NCBI GenBank assembly: GCA_017416705.1
Contig: JAFQBG010000009.1
Coordinates: forward strand, 1 to 64,000
Length of the DNA stretch: 64,000 bases
Reading direction: 5' to 3'
Source of the DNA: Bacteroidaceae bacterium
GTDB lineage: Bacteria; Bacteroidota; Bacteroidia; Bacteroidales; Bacteroidaceae
The stretch's first letter is position 1, and each line of letters opens with the position of its first letter. A program made the position numbers and the translations under genes. Shown piece by piece: positions 8,294 through 18,910 of this stretch. The notes beneath the pieces were generated by a model, which worked only from the letters and a program-made list of their open reading frames with translations, ran no database searches and was not told where the DNA came from.

Positions 8294-9634
8294 TTATAGT
8301 CTTGCACGAATAGCTTTACTATCTTCTTCGTATCCGGGTTTGTCGAGTAGGGCGAACATATTTTTCTTGTATGCCTCTACACCGGGTTGATTGAATGGAT
8401 TGACATCGAGTACGTATCCGCTTATGCCGCATGCTATCTCGAAGAAATATATTAGCTGTCCTATATAATATTCGTTTAGCTGTGGTATTGAAATACGCAT
8501 GTTGGGTACACCGCCATCGACGTGTGCAAGCTGTGTGCCGAGTTCGGCCATTTTGTTAACCTCGTCCACGTGTTTGCCGGCAAGGAAATTCAAACCGTCA
8601 AGGTTCTCTTCGTCTGTGGGAACGGTCAATGAACTATTGGGTTTTTCTATTGAAAGCACAGTCTCGAATATGGTGCGCTCACCATCCTGTATCCATTGTC
8701 CCATGGAGTGTAGGTCGGTTGTGAAATCCACCGATGCGGGGAAAATTCCTTTGTGGTCTTTTCCCTCGGACTCGCCATATAGCTGTTTCCACCATTCCGA
8801 TGTGAAGTGGAGCTTGGGTTGGTAGTTTACTAAAATCTCAATTTTCTTGCCATTGTTGTACAGAGCGTTACGGGTGGCTGCATACATGGCTGCAATATTC
8901 TCCTCGAACGGAACGGCGGGCGAACAGTCTTGCTCCATTTTTACTGCTCCTTGTACAAGGGCTTCAATATCGAAACCGGCCACTGCAATTGGCAACAATC
9001 CAACGGGAGTGAGCACCGAGAAACGGCCACCTACGTTGTCGGGAATTACAAAACTCTTGTATCCCTCCTTGTCGGCTGTTATGCGTGCTGCGCCTTTCAC
9101 TGCGTCGGTGATGGCAACAATAACTTTGCTTGCCATTTCTTTGCCCCATTGCTCCTCGCATTGTTTTTTCAAAAGACGGAATGCAAGTGCGGTCTCGGTT
9201 GTTGTACCCGACTTTGATATGTTTATAACACCGAATTTTTTGCCTTTAAGATACTCGGTGAGCTCGAAAAGGTAGTCCTCGCTTATGTTATGTCCTGCAA
9301 AAATTACGCGTGGGCCGTTGTTTGGCAACAGTGCGGCAAAATTGTTGCTCAACGCCTCTATTACAGCGCGTGCACCCAAATAGCTGCCACCAATTCCAGC
9401 CACTACAACAACCTCGCAATGCTCACGAAGAACCTGTGCGGTGGCTTTCAGGTCGTCCAAAAGCTCTTTGCCTATGGATGTGGGCAGGTGTAACCATCCC
9501 AAAAAGTCATTGCCGGGCAATGTACCCTCTTCGAGTGCTTTTTGTGCGGCTTCTACTTGGGGTTTTAGTGATAGGATTTCCTCCTTGCTGACAAAGCCTG
9601 TCACTTTGTCGATGTTAAGTGATATATTTTTCAT
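8294..9634 (-). CDS. pgi: Glucose-6-phosphate isomerase
   Basis: This 446-residue enzyme interconverts glucose 6-phosphate and fructose 6-phosphate in the cytoplasm. It shows the short-form bacterial PGI signatures: [33 protein letters not shown] (phosphate binding), [18 protein letters not shown], and the C-terminal region [32 protein letters not shown] carrying the catalytic lysine and substrate contacts. Length and start are normal. It is in the operon between gpsA (18-base spacer) and the HAD phosphatase (2 bases). Confidence 0.96.
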   Translation of the reverse strand: MKNISLNIDKVTGFVSKEEILSLKPQVEAAQKALEEGTLPGNDFLGWLHLPTSIGKELLDDLKATAQVLREHCEVVVVAGIGGSYLGARAVIEALSNNFAALLPNNGPRVIFAGHNISEDYLFELTEYLKGKKFGVINISKSGTTTETALAFRLLKKQCEEQWGKEMASKVIVAITDAVKGAARITADKEGYKSFVIPDNVGGRFSVLTPVGLLPIAVAGFDIEALVQGAVKMEQDCSPAVPFEENIAAMYAATRNALYNNGKKIEILVNYQPKLHFTSEWWKQLYGESEGKDHKGIFPASVDFTTDLHSMGQWIQDGERTIFETVLSIEKPNSSLTVPTDEENLDGLNFLAGKHVDEVNKMAELGTQLAHVDGGVPNMRISIPQLNEYYIGQLIYFFEIACGISGYVLDVNPFNQPGVEAYKKNMFALLDKPGYEEDSKAIRARL

Positions 9635-9652
9635 TGTTTTATGTTTATTTGT

Positions 9653-10651
9653 TTATTTGAACGAATCGGTCAATAATTTTATCTCTATCACGGGTGATAT
9701 ATGCTCGTACAGTATATTATATACAGCGTCAATTATAGGAGTGTTCACGCGGTAGTGTTCGTTTATTTCCTTTATACATTTTGCTGCATAGTAACCCTCG
9801 GCTATCATCTCCATTTCCACTTGCGCGCTTTTTACAGAGTATCCGCGTCCTATCATTGTGCCGAATACACGGTTTCTGCTGAAATTGGAATATCCTGTCA
9901 CAAGAAGGTCGCCCAAGTAAACGCTGTCGTTTATGGTTCGCTCGATAGGGTGTACAACATTTATGAAACGATTCATTTCTATAACTGCGTTCGACATTAG
10001 CACGGCTTGGAAGTTATCTCCGTATTTCAGTCCGTTGCATATACCTGTTGCTATTGCATATATGTTTTTCAGAACAGAACCGTATTCTATTCCCACCACG
10101 TCGTCGCTAACCGATGTTTTCACAAAATTGTTGGCTATTTTTTTTGCAAATTGTGTGGCGTGGCTTATGCTTGAACAGCCTACTGTCAGGTAGGAAAGAC
10201 GTTCCAACGCTACTTCTTCGGCGTGGCAGGGACCGGCTATCACAGCTATATTCTCATAGGGTACATTGTACACTTTGTGAAAATATTCTGAAATAATAAG
10301 ATTTTCATCGGGTACAATACCTTTAATGGCATTTACGATGAATTTGTCCGACAAATCCTCTTTTAGCTTTTTCAAATGGCTTTTGAGATAGGGCGATGGT
10401 GTTACAAACACCAATATGTCGGACTCTTTTACAATCTTGTTGATGTTCGACGAGAAATTTATTCTGTTTGTGTCGAACTTTACTGCCGATAGATAGGCGG
10501 GGTTGTGCCCCAGACGCTTGAATTCCTCGATACGGTCGTCGCGTCTGATGTACCAGTTTATGGTTTCTACATTGCTCAGCAGAATTTTGGCAATGGCGGT
10601 AGCCCAACTGCCGCCACCCATAATGGCAACTTGTTTATTGGATAGTTCCAT
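9653..10651 (-). CDS. gpsA: NAD(P)-dependent glycerol-3-phosphate dehydrogenase
   Basis: This 332-residue enzyme reduces dihydroxyacetone phosphate to sn-glycerol 3-phosphate for phospholipid synthesis. The dinucleotide motif is MGGGSWATAIAK (residues 11-22). The substrate lysine region is NAIKGI, AVIAGPCHAEEVA is conserved, and the domain-swap helix GIEYGSVLKNIYAIATGICNGL contains the catalytic lysine. NDSVYLGDLLVTGYSNFSRNR is the family's C-terminal signature. It starts two bases after lysS. Confidence 0.95.
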   Translation of the reverse strand: MELSNKQVAIMGGGSWATAIAKILLSNVETINWYIRRDDRIEEFKRLGHNPAYLSAVKFDTNRINFSSNINKIVKESDILVFVTPSPYLKSHLKKLKEDLSDKFIVNAIKGIVPDENLIISEYFHKVYNVPYENIAVIAGPCHAEEVALERLSYLTVGCSSISHATQFAKKIANNFVKTSVSDDVVGIEYGSVLKNIYAIATGICNGLKYGDNFQAVLMSNAVIEMNRFINVVHPIERTINDSVYLGDLLVTGYSNFSRNRVFGTMIGRGYSVKSAQVEMEMIAEGYYAAKCIKEINEHYRVNTPIIDAVYNILYEHISPVIEIKLLTDSFK

Positions 10652-10653
10652 GG

Positions 10654-12381
10654 TTATGCAAGTTTTTCAATCCAAGCGGCTACGTCGTTCACCGATGGGG
10701 TTGTGTAGTTTAGTTTGTATTTTTTATTTATACCGCCTATCTCTTGCTGTACTTTCTGTGCGTTGCCGCCTTTTAAGTCGGCTACAAGGTTGTAACCGGC
10801 TTTTTGTAATACGGGAACCCACTCCTCGGGTACGCCTATTGCGGTAAATGCCGATACGGGGTCTTTGGGTATTCTTTTTTCGGGGCGCATCTGCGGGAAG
10901 AACAGAACCTCCTGTATTGCTGTTTGGCCTGTCATGAGCATGGCAAGACGGTCCATTCCGATGCCCATTCCCGATGTGGGAGGCATGCCGTACTCCAATG
11001 CACGCACAAAGTCTTGGTCGATGAACATGGCTTCGTCGTCGCCCTTTTCGCTCAGTCGTAACTGCTCTTGGAAACGCTCGGCTTGGTCTATCGGGTCGTT
11101 CAGCTCGCTGTATGCGTTGCATAGCTCCTTGCCGTTTACCATTAACTCGAAACGCTCAGTCAGTTCGGGGTTCTCGCGGTGACGTTTGCACAGGGGAGAC
11201 ATTTCTATGGGGTAGTCGGTTATGAATGTAGGCTGTATGTAATTGCCTTCGCAGAACTCGCCGAAAATCTCGTCTATCAGTTTGCCTTTACCCATGGTCT
11301 CGTCCACCTCCATTTTCAATTCTTTGCAAATGGCAAATATTTCCTCTTCGGTCTTGCCGTTAAGGTCGTAGCCTGTGAACTCTTTTATGGCTTCCAGCAT
11401 GGGTACACGACGGAACGGGGCTTTGAAGTTTATGATATTGTCACCCACTTTTATCTCGGTGGTTCCGTTTACGTCCAATGCTATTTTTTCGAGCATCTGC
11501 TCGGTGAAATTCATCATCCAGTTGTAGTCCTTGTACGATACATATATCTCCATACAAGTAAATTCGGGGTTATGGGTGCGGTCCATTCCTTCGTTGCGGA
11601 AGTTCTTTGAGAACTCATACACTCCCTCGAAACCGCCTACAATAAGACGTTTCAGATAAAGCTCGTTGGCAATGCGCAGGTACAAAGGAATGTCGAGCGC
11701 ATTATGATGGGTGATGAACGGACGTGCTGCTGCTCCGCCGGGTATTGATTGAAGTACGGGGGTCTCTACCTCCATGTATCCTTTGGAGTTAAAATATTCG
11801 CGCATTGAATTGTAAACTTTGTTGCGCTTTATGAATATCTCTTTCACTTCGTCGTTCACAACAAGATCGACGTAGCGTTGACGGTAACGCAGCTCGGGGT
11901 CTTCGAATTTGTCGTAGGCTACACCGTCCTTATATTTCACGATGGGCAGCGGACGAATACTTTTCGATAGCAGGGTGAGCTCCTTGGCATGTACTGTTAT
12001 CTCGCCTGTCTGTGTGCGGAATACAAATCCTTTTATTCCTACAAAGTCGCCTATGTCCAACAGACGTTTGAACAATACGTTGTATAGGTCTTTGTTTTCG
12101 CCGGGGCAAAGTTCGTCGCGTGTTATGTACACCTGAATACGCCCTTTGGAGTCCTGTAATTCTATGAACGATGCTTTACCCATTATGCGGCGGCTCATTA
12201 AGCGGCCGGCAATGCATACGTTTCGGGGTTCGTCCTCGTCTTTGAATTCCCCGATAATATCTACCGAAAATGCGTTGGTAGGATATTCTGCTGCGGGGTA
12301 GGGCTCTATGCCCATGTTGCGCAATTCGTTAAGTGCTTCGCGTCGTACGATTTCTTGTTCGCTTAGTTCTAAGATATTCAT
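10654..12381 (-). CDS. lysS: Lysyl-tRNA synthetase, class II
   Basis: This 575-residue enzyme has an N-terminal OB-fold anticodon domain (about 60-160, including [19 protein letters not shown]) and a class II catalytic core. Motif 2 is visible as [15 protein letters not shown] and motif 3 as [17 protein letters not shown]-terminal extension of about 70 residues after the core ([13 protein letters not shown] to AAWIEKLA) is a known Bacteroidales variation with a helix-hairpin-like sequence ([14 protein letters not shown]). It is the second gene of the operon. Confidence 0.95.
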   Translation of the reverse strand: MNILELSEQEIVRREALNELRNMGIEPYPAAEYPTNAFSVDIIGEFKDEDEPRNVCIAGRLMSRRIMGKASFIELQDSKGRIQVYITRDELCPGENKDLYNVLFKRLLDIGDFVGIKGFVFRTQTGEITVHAKELTLLSKSIRPLPIVKYKDGVAYDKFEDPELRYRQRYVDLVVNDEVKEIFIKRNKVYNSMREYFNSKGYMEVETPVLQSIPGGAAARPFITHHNALDIPLYLRIANELYLKRLIVGGFEGVYEFSKNFRNEGMDRTHNPEFTCMEIYVSYKDYNWMMNFTEQMLEKIALDVNGTTEIKVGDNIINFKAPFRRVPMLEAIKEFTGYDLNGKTEEEIFAICKELKMEVDETMGKGKLIDEIFGEFCEGNYIQPTFITDYPIEMSPLCKRHRENPELTERFELMVNGKELCNAYSELNDPIDQAERFQEQLRLSEKGDDEAMFIDQDFVRALEYGMPPTSGMGIGMDRLAMLMTGQTAIQEVLFFPQMRPEKRIPKDPVSAFTAIGVPEEWVPVLQKAGYNLVADLKGGNAQKVQQEIGGINKKYKLNYTTPSVNDVAAWIEKLA

Positions 12382-12403
12382 TGCTTTATATGTATTTGTT
12401 TTT

Positions 12404-13339
12404 TTATATCAGTTTTTCAAAATAGGCGATTGTCTTTTTAAGTCCGTCTTCTAACTTAATTTGTGGCTCCCAGCCTTGCAGTTCGCTGTGCGCCAATGAG
12501 ATATCGGGCTTGCGCTGACGTGGGTCGTCTTGTGGTAATGGTTGGAACACTATCTTGGAATTTGAGCCTGTCAGTTCTATTACTTTTTGTGCAAGTTCCA
12601 ACATGGTGAATTCGCCGGGGTTGCCTATGTTCACAGGGCCTGTGAATTCATCGCGTGTGTCCATCATGCGCACCATGCCCTCGACAAGGTCATCTACATA
12701 TTGGAAACTGCGTGTTTGTTGGCCGTCACCATATATGGTTATATCGTTGCCTTTGAGTGCTTGCACTATGAAGTTCGACACTACACGTCCGTCGTTCATG
12801 CTCATGCGAGGGCCGTATGTGTTGAATATGCGAATTATTTTTATGCGTATGTTGTTCTGGCGGTGGTAGTCCATGAACAGCGTTTCTGCGCAACGCTTGC
12901 CTTCGTCGTAGCACGAGCGTATTCCAATGGGATTGACATTGCCCCAATAGCTTTCTACTTGCGGATGAATATCGGGGTCGCCGTAAACCTCGCTTGTTGA
13001 TGCTTGCAGAATTTTTGCTCTCACCAATTTGGCAAGGCCCAGCATGTTCATGGAACCGATAACACAAGTCTGTATGGTTTTTACCGGGTCGTATTGATAG
13101 TGAATGGGCGATGCGGGGCATGCAAGGTTATATATCTCGTCAACCTCGGCGGTGTAGGGCTTGGTGACGTCGTGACGTACAAGTTCAAAGTGGTCGTTAC
13201 CTATCAGGTGGCGTATATTGTCTTTGCTGCCTGTGAAATAGTTGTCGAGGCAGATGACGTCGTTCCCTTCTTTTAGCAAACGCTCGCATAGATGTGAGCC
13301 GATGAAACCGGCTCCTCCTGTTACAAGAATTCTTTTCAT
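12404..13339 (-). CDS. UDP-glucuronate decarboxylase (UDP-xylose synthase type SDR)
   Basis: This 311-residue extended short-chain dehydrogenase has the NAD motif [12 protein letters not shown] and the catalytic YxxxK in [11 protein letters not shown]. It also has the UXS signatures [19 protein letters not shown] and [10 protein letters not shown], and [22 protein letters not shown]. It should decarboxylate UDP-glucuronic acid to UDP-xylose through a 4-keto intermediate, providing sugar for envelope polysaccharide. It is the first gene of the eight-gene operon, with two tandem -7 boxes immediately upstream. One of these lies only 15 bases before the start codon. Confidence 0.9.
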   Translation of the reverse strand: MKRILVTGGAGFIGSHLCERLLKEGNDVICLDNYFTGSKDNIRHLIGNDHFELVRHDVTKPYTAEVDEIYNLACPASPIHYQYDPVKTIQTCVIGSMNMLGLAKLVRAKILQASTSEVYGDPDIHPQVESYWGNVNPIGIRSCYDEGKRCAETLFMDYHRQNNIRIKIIRIFNTYGPRMSMNDGRVVSNFIVQALKGNDITIYGDGQQTRSFQYVDDLVEGMVRMMDTRDEFTGPVNIGNPGEFTMLELAQKVIELTGSNSKIVFQPLPQDDPRQRKPDISLAHSELQGWEPQIKLEDGLKKTIAYFEKLI

Positions 13340-13353
13340 AAATAAAACCTTTG

Positions 13354-13384
13354 CAAAGGTAGGTGTATATACTTTGCAAAGGTA
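13354..13384 (-). promoter_or_regulatory. Two tandem TACCTTTG boxes for the eight-gene operon
   Basis: The minus strand reads TACCTTTGCAAAG twice, with boxes at 13377-13384 and 13354-13361. Each box runs into a TTTGCAAA palindrome. The near box would give a leader of only about ten bases, the far one about 33. Confidence 0.55.
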
Positions 13385-13567
13385 ATATTTTTTTTTGTCT
13401 ATTGGTAATAAACAGCTCGAAATTATACTCTAATAATATTCATTGTCGCTTAATTGTGCTTTGAATGTGATGGACAATGGTAAATATGTCTAAAATTATT
13501 CCTGTTTCCAACCAAATTCCTGCCGATGTCCCAATTGTATTGGATTTAGACCATCTATATTGGCTTT

Positions 13568-13607
13568 AACACAGCGAGCGAGGCTTTATGGCCTCGCTCG
13601 CTGTGTT
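13568..13607 (-). terminator. 17-base-pair hairpin after the coiled-coil gene
   Basis: The arms 13568-13584 and 13591-13607 pair perfectly around a six-base loop, without a U tract. The hairpin follows the stop at 13627. The GC-rich arm resembles the CGCTCGCTGTG part of the palindromic repeats. The rest of the 13385-13567 spacer is AT-rich and shows nothing recognisable. Confidence 0.65.
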
Positions 13608-13626
13608 ATTGATATACCGTAGGTTC

Positions 13627-14505
13627 TTATTTTATGTCGAAACTGTTGTAGCCTATCATGTTGCCATCGGCAAAAATATGTACAATGTATTTGCCTGCTT
13701 GCAGGAACTCCTCTATGTCCCAGTAGAGTGTTATGGCTTGCTCCTCGCCGGTATATTCTATATATTTTTTAATAGAATAGTTTATCTCCCTGTCTTCGTA
13801 TGCGAATACGTTGCTGCTGTTCTTGGTGAGCGTATTCCCATCCGGGGTGGTTATTCTGACGTATATGGTTTTTTCACCGGTCGTGGCTGTGATGTTTTTC
13901 GCGATTGTAAAATCAAGAACAAACATTTTTGCGTTTTTTATTTTGCGTACCTTCTTGCCATTGCTTTTTGCGGCATACATATTTATTCCCAGCGCATCTA
14001 ACTGCGACGCCAGTTCCACTTTTTCGCTCAGTGCCTCTTTCTCCTCGTTTAGCGTGGATATGGTTTGCGAAGCCTCTTTGTATTTGGCTGTCACTCTGCG
14101 GTTTTCCTTTGTCAGCTTCTCGTTTATGCGGTTCAACGAGTCTATCTGCATTACATAACTGCGCATGACGGCACGAACTGTTTTAAGCTCCTTTTTCAGT
14201 CGGGTTATTTCGGCTGCATCGGTGGCTTTGGTCTGTTTCAGTTCTTCTAACAGTTGCTGGGTGCGTAGTTTCTCTTGCTCCAATTTCTGCTGCAACGAGT
14301 CGTTGGTGATGCGTACTTTCAGTTCGTCGTACTGCGTGGCAAACGTAGAGTATTCGCTCTCCAATTCCTCTTTTTCCAAGGCAAACAGTTCTTGCATCTC
14401 CTCGTTTTGCTTTTCGCTGTTCGACCATAGTATGCCCAGTGCTATTACTGTTGCCAATAATATTCCTACAATGGAGTAGAGTGCTATTTTTAATTTGTTG
14501 TCCAT
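13627..14505 (-). CDS. Membrane-anchored coiled-coil protein of unknown function
   Basis: This 292-residue protein has one transmembrane helix near the N-terminus (LKIALYSIVGILLATVIALGIL without an export cleavage site). A long coiled coil follows at roughly 30-165, rich in E, K and L, and then a beta-rich C-terminal domain of about 110 residues (MFVLDFTIAKN to MIGYNSFDIK). The domain sequence ITLYWDIEEFLQAGKYIVHIFADG suggests an immunoglobulin-like sandwich. The topology would place the coiled coil and domain in the periplasm. It lies nine bases after valS and is probably cotranscribed. No specific family is recognised. Confidence 0.8.
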   Translation of the reverse strand: MDNKLKIALYSIVGILLATVIALGILWSNSEKQNEEMQELFALEKEELESEYSTFATQYDELKVRITNDSLQQKLEQEKLRTQQLLEELKQTKATDAAEITRLKKELKTVRAVMRSYVMQIDSLNRINEKLTKENRRVTAKYKEASQTISTLNEEKEALSEKVELASQLDALGINMYAAKSNGKKVRKIKNAKMFVLDFTIAKNITATTGEKTIYVRITTPDGNTLTKNSSNVFAYEDREINYSIKKYIEYTGEEQAITLYWDIEEFLQAGKYIVHIFADGNMIGYNSFDIK

Positions 14506-14514
14506 GTTATGGCA

Positions 14515-17265
14515 TTATTTTGATAGTTTTTCGATGCTTTCGGTCAGCATGGCTATTTTTTCCTTTGCATCGGACTGTTTCTTGCGTTCTATTGCAATGA
14601 TTTTTTCGGGTGCTTTGCTCACAAAATTGGGGTTGTTGAGTTTTGCCTCCACGCTTTTGAGGAATTTCTCGTGGTAGGCGAGCTCCTCGCGCATTTTGGC
14701 TATCTCGGCATCCTTGTCGATGAGTGTGCCCAATGGGATGGCATATTCTGTGGTTCCTATGCGGAACGATACTGCTGTGTCATCGGGGGTTTCGGTTGTC
14801 TCTATGGATGACAGATTGCCCATCTTGGTGAGTACGCTTTCCAAACCGGCTACGTGTGTTTCGCCTACTATCTGCAACGACAATTGCTCACGCGGCGATA
14901 GGTTCTTTTGTTGGCGTGTGGCACGAACGTTGCCCACTATCTCTTTCAAGGCTTCGAAACGGGCTATGAGTGTTTCGTCGCAGGGACGGCTCAAACTTGT
15001 TACGCTTTGTGTCATGAGGCTTTCACCTGCGCTGCGCTCTTGTATCGACTGCCATAGTTCCTCGGTTATGAATGGCATGAACGGGTGCAATAGACGCATT
15101 AGGTCGTCGAAGAATCCCAATGTGGCGTTGTATGTGACGCTGTCTATCGGTGAGCCGTATGCCGGTTTTATCATTTCCAAGTACCATGCCGAGAATTCGT
15201 CCCAGAACAGTGTGTATAGGTTCATAAGTGCCTCGCTTATGCGGTATTTGCTAAATTGGTCTTCCAATAGGTTGGCCGATTTTGCAAGTACTTCCTTGAA
15301 CCATTCGATGGCAAGTTTTGAGCTTTCCGGTTGTGCTATCTCGTTGCTTACGTTCCAACCATTTACAAGACGGAATGCATTCCATATCTTGTTGCAGAAG
15401 TTACGTCCTTGCTCGCACAACGATTCGTCGAACAGAATGTCATTGCCGGCCGGTGCCGATAGCATTATTCCCATACGTACACCGTCGGCACCATAGCGTG
15501 CTATCAGGTCGAGCGGGTCGGGGCTGTTGCCGAGTGATTTGCTCATTTTGCGACCTAATTTGTCGCGAACAATACCGGTGAAATATACATTCTTGAATGG
15601 CATGTCGTGTTGATACTCGTAGCCTGCCATTATCATGCGTGCTACCCAGAAGAATATGATGTCGGGGCCGGTGACAAGGTCGCTTGTGGGGTAGTAGTAG
15701 CTTATTTCCTTGTTGCCCGGTTCTAATATTCCGTTGAACAAGGATATGGGCCACAACCACGAACTGAACCATGTGTCAAGCGCGTCTTCGTCTTGTTTCA
15801 GTTCTTGTTCGGTTATATTTTCGTATCCTTCTATTTTGCGTGCAAGCTCCACTGCTGCTTGGATGTTTTCTGCCACTACGAAACGCTCTTCCTCGCCCTC
15901 GACAGCCGGTAGGAAGTATGCCGGTATGCGGTGCCCCCACCATAGCTGACGGCTTATACACCAGTCTTGTATGTTCTCTAACCAATTTTTGTAGGTTGTT
16001 TTGTATTTGGCGGGGTAGAATTTCAGTCGGTCCTCCATTACGGGGGGCAGGGCTATGTCGGCAAAGTGTTGCATGCTCAGGAACCACTGCATGCACAGAC
16101 GAGGCTCTACGGCTGTGTCGGCGTTACGCTCGCTGTATCCGACCTTGTTCACATATTCTTCGACTTTTTCCAATAGCGACGCTGCTTCAAGGTCTTTTAC
16201 TATTTGTTTGCGCACCTCCATGCGGTCCATGCCTATGTACATGCCGGCGGCTTCGCTCATTGTGGCGTCGGGGTTGAATATGTCTATTGTCTCTAAATTG
16301 TGTTTCTTGCCAAGCATGTAGTCGTTGGTGTCGTGGGCGGGAGTCACTTTCAGACATCCTGTTCCGAACTCAATTTCTACGTAGCGGTCCTCGATGACGG
16401 GAATGGAACGGCCTACCAATGGCACAATTACTTTTTTTCCTTTCAGCCAGCCGTTTTTGGGGTCTTTGGGGTTTATGCACATGGCGGTGTCGCCCATTAT
16501 TGTCTCGGGGCGGGTTGTTGCCACCACTGCATAGCGTCGTCCGTTGGCATCGCGGTGCAGTATCTGGTGTTTCACTGTCGGGTCGAACGCGTCGGTGGGC
16601 TGCAACGTTACTGCATCGCTCTCTTCTGCATCGGTGCAGCCGGGTGCTTCATCTACATAGTATTTCAGGTAGTATAGCTTGCTGTTTTCTTCCTTGTATA
16701 TGACCTCCTCGTTGCTCAGTGCGGTTTGTGCTTTGGGGTCCCAGTTCACCATGCGCAAACCGCGGTATATAAGCCCTTTGTTATATAAATCGCAGAATAC
16801 TTTTATGACGCTTTTGCTGCGTGTCTCGTCCATGGTGAACGATGTGCGCTCCCAGTCGCACGATGCGCCTAATTTACGCAATTGTTTTAGTATTATGCCG
16901 CCATGCTCCTCGGTCCAAGCCCAAGCGTGTTTCAGGAATTCTTCGCGTGTAAGGTCGCTTTTTTTGATGCCTTGCTCGGCGAGTTTTTTAACAACCTTGG
17001 CCTCGGTGGCAATGGAGGCATGGTCGGTGCCGGGAACCCAGCAAGCGTTCTTGCCGGTCATGCGTGCATGACGAACCAATATGTCTTGTATTGTGTTGTT
17101 TAGCATGTGTCCCATGTGTAACACGCCCGTCACGTTGGGTGGGGGGATTACAATCGTATAGGGCTCTCTTTCATCGGGTTCCGAGTGGAATAGGTTATGC
17201 TCGGTCCAATATTTATACCATTTTTCTTCTACTTCGGCTGGGATGTAATTGGTTGCTAAACTCAT
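14515..17265 (-). CDS. valS: Valyl-tRNA synthetase
   Basis: This 916-residue class I synthetase charges tRNA-Val. The HIGH motif is HMGH in [18 protein letters not shown] (near residue 50) and the KMSKS motif is KMSKSLGN (near residue 560). The editing domain lies between, with [14 protein letters not shown]-terminal coiled-coil arm ([20 protein letters not shown] to the end) is characteristic of ValRS and separates it from IleRS. It is first in an operon with the coiled-coil protein and divergent from mazG, with a TAACTTTG box upstream. Confidence 0.97.
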   Translation of the reverse strand: MSLATNYIPAEVEEKWYKYWTEHNLFHSEPDEREPYTIVIPPPNVTGVLHMGHMLNNTIQDILVRHARMTGKNACWVPGTDHASIATEAKVVKKLAEQGIKKSDLTREEFLKHAWAWTEEHGGIILKQLRKLGASCDWERTSFTMDETRSKSVIKVFCDLYNKGLIYRGLRMVNWDPKAQTALSNEEVIYKEENSKLYYLKYYVDEAPGCTDAEESDAVTLQPTDAFDPTVKHQILHRDANGRRYAVVATTRPETIMGDTAMCINPKDPKNGWLKGKKVIVPLVGRSIPVIEDRYVEIEFGTGCLKVTPAHDTNDYMLGKKHNLETIDIFNPDATMSEAAGMYIGMDRMEVRKQIVKDLEAASLLEKVEEYVNKVGYSERNADTAVEPRLCMQWFLSMQHFADIALPPVMEDRLKFYPAKYKTTYKNWLENIQDWCISRQLWWGHRIPAYFLPAVEGEEERFVVAENIQAAVELARKIEGYENITEQELKQDEDALDTWFSSWLWPISLFNGILEPGNKEISYYYPTSDLVTGPDIIFFWVARMIMAGYEYQHDMPFKNVYFTGIVRDKLGRKMSKSLGNSPDPLDLIARYGADGVRMGIMLSAPAGNDILFDESLCEQGRNFCNKIWNAFRLVNGWNVSNEIAQPESSKLAIEWFKEVLAKSANLLEDQFSKYRISEALMNLYTLFWDEFSAWYLEMIKPAYGSPIDSVTYNATLGFFDDLMRLLHPFMPFITEELWQSIQERSAGESLMTQSVTSLSRPCDETLIARFEALKEIVGNVRATRQQKNLSPREQLSLQIVGETHVAGLESVLTKMGNLSSIETTETPDDTAVSFRIGTTEYAIPLGTLIDKDAEIAKMREELAYHEKFLKSVEAKLNNPNFVSKAPEKIIAIERKKQSDAKEKIAMLTESIEKLSK

Positions 17266-17353
17266 AATATATGTTATTCTAATTTGTTATTCAATTTTAA
17301 AGTGCGACAAGACAAATTCGGCATTTGTGGGCTTTTCACACTTTTTCAAAGTG

Positions 17354-17361
17354 CAAAGTTA
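17354..17361 (-). promoter_or_regulatory. -7 box TAACTTTG of valS
   Basis: The reverse complement fits TAnnTTTG. The leader would be about 85 bases. It lies 20 bases from the divergent mazG box, so the two promoters face away from one another. Confidence 0.55.
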
Positions 17362-17381
17362 ATTCTAATTATTAAATTAAT

Positions 17382-17389
17382 TACCTTTG
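17382..17389 (+). promoter_or_regulatory. -7 box TACCTTTG of mazG
   Basis: This is a perfect TAnnTTTG match, giving a leader of about 28 bases before the ATG at 17421. Confidence 0.55.
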
Positions 17390-17420
17390 TGACTGAAAAT
17401 TAAACTAAAAATATTGAAAT

Positions 17421-18221
17421 ATGCATACCAAAGAGGAAATAATGGCTGCGTTTGGCCGTTTTCTGGATATTCTTGACGAGTTGCGCGAAAAATGTCCTTG
17501 GGATAGGAAGCAGACAAACGATAGCTTGCGCCCAAATAGCATCGAGGAGGTTTTTGAACTTTCCGATGCCATAATAGCTCACGACACAAATAACATTTGC
17601 AAGGAACTTGGCGATGTTCTGTTGCATGTGGCTTTCTATGCAAAAATAGCACAGGAAAAAAGGGAATTCGACATGAAGGACGTGTGCGACCGTCTGTGCG
17701 AGAAACTGATATATCGCCATCCCCACGTATTTGGACAAGCAAAAGCCGATACAGCAGGCGAAGTAAGCAAAAATTGGGAACAACTGAAAATGAGCGAAAA
17801 GGATGGAAACAAAACCATACTCAGCGGTGTTCCTTTTTCGTTGCCCTCGCTCATAAAAGCATATCGCATGCAGGAAAAGGCTGCAAACGTGGGCTTCGAC
17901 TGGACAAATCGCGACGATGTTTGGGACAAAGTAGGCGAGGAGCTTATGGAGTTCAAAACAGAAATGGAGCGTGGCAACAACGCAGATGCCGAAAAAGAAT
18001 TCGGTGATATCCTTTTCAGCATAGTCAATGCAGGCCGCCATTATGGCATTAACCCCGACAACGCGTTGGAGATGACAAACAGAAAATTCCGTCATCGTTT
18101 CAATTACATCGAGGAGCAATCGAAAAAGTCGGGCCGCAACCTTCGCGACATGACACTTGCCGAAATGGACTGCTTATGGAACGAAGCAAAGGAACGCGAA
18201 CGTAACGGCGAAAATTCATAG
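17421..18221 (+). CDS. mazG: Nucleoside triphosphate pyrophosphohydrolase MazG
   Basis: This 266-residue enzyme hydrolyses nucleoside triphosphates to monophosphate and pyrophosphate, cleaning the pool of unwanted nucleotides. Two tandem MazG domains are visible. The N-terminal one has CPWDRKQTNDSLRPNSIEEVFEL and ELGDVLLHVAFYAKIA with the metal-binding ExxE and ExxD residues. The C-terminal one has KVGEELMEFKTEM and EFGDILFSIVNAGRHYGINPDNAL. Length matches the E. coli type. It is followed 28 bases later by a flavin-reductase gene in the same operon. Confidence 0.94.
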   Translation: MHTKEEIMAAFGRFLDILDELREKCPWDRKQTNDSLRPNSIEEVFELSDAIIAHDTNNICKELGDVLLHVAFYAKIAQEKREFDMKDVCDRLCEKLIYRHPHVFGQAKADTAGEVSKNWEQLKMSEKDGNKTILSGVPFSLPSLIKAYRMQEKAANVGFDWTNRDDVWDKVGEELMEFKTEMERGNNADAEKEFGDILFSIVNAGRHYGINPDNALEMTNRKFRHRFNYIEEQSKKSGRNLRDMTLAEMDCLWNEAKERERNGENS

Positions 18222-18249
18222 CGGAAAATACTAAAAAAGTAAAAACAGT

Positions 18250-18813
18250 ATGAAAAATTTTGGACAAAAAGCGTGGATGCTCCCACAACCGGTCTTAATA
18301 ATCGGTACATACAACAGCGACGGAACCCCCAACGCCATGAACGCAGCATGGGGCGGACAGTGGGATGCAAAAGAGATAGTAGTATCAATTGGTGTGCATG
18401 CCACCACCGAAAATTTGAACCGCTGCGGCGATTTCACAGTGGCATTTGCAAACAAAAACACCATGGTGGCTGCCGATTTTGTGGGTATAGTAAGTGCCAA
18501 GAGCCATCCTCATAAAATAGAAAATACAGGATGGAAAACGCTGAAATCGGAAAACGTAAATGCTCCTGTGTTTGCCGATTTTCCCATGACATTGGAGTGC
18601 CGCATAATTCGTAAGATAGATGAAAGTGCCGAGGGCTATTACGTGGTTGCCGAGATAATAAATATTCTGGTCGATGAAAATTATCTCGCCGCCGATGGTA
18701 AACCCGATGTGGAGAAAATGGGGCTCATCACATACGACCCCGTTCACCATGGCTACATTGAACTTGGCAGTCGTGTGGGCAATGCTTTTTCCGATGGAAA
18801 AAAACTAAAATAG
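18250..18813 (+). CDS. Flavin reductase-like FMN-binding protein
   Basis: This 187-residue split-barrel flavoprotein belongs to the flavin reductase-like family. The opening PQPVLIIGTYNSDGTPNAMNAAWGGQWD and the GDFTVAFANK segment are typical FMN-binding elements. It probably reduces or carries flavin with an unknown partner. It is the last gene of the mazG operon and is followed directly by a GC-rich terminator. Confidence 0.85.
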   Translation: MKNFGQKAWMLPQPVLIIGTYNSDGTPNAMNAAWGGQWDAKEIVVSIGVHATTENLNRCGDFTVAFANKNTMVAADFVGIVSAKSHPHKIENTGWKTLKSENVNAPVFADFPMTLECRIIRKIDESAEGYYVVAEIINILVDENYLAADGKPDVEKMGLITYDPVHHGYIELGSRVGNAFSDGKKLK

Positions 18814-18838
18814 AACAATACGCATAATAAAAACAAAT

Positions 18839-18858
18839 TAGGAGGGCACGCCCTCCTA
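18839..18858 (+). terminator. Intrinsic terminator after the flavin reductase gene
   Basis: The stem TAGGAGGG/CCCTCCTA around CACG is followed by TTTCGTTCTT. It separates this operon from the convergent queA. Confidence 0.75.
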
Positions 18859-18910
18859 TTTCGTTCTTATAATTATGTCGCTGTCATGGTGACAAGTAAA
18901 TTTTTTATAT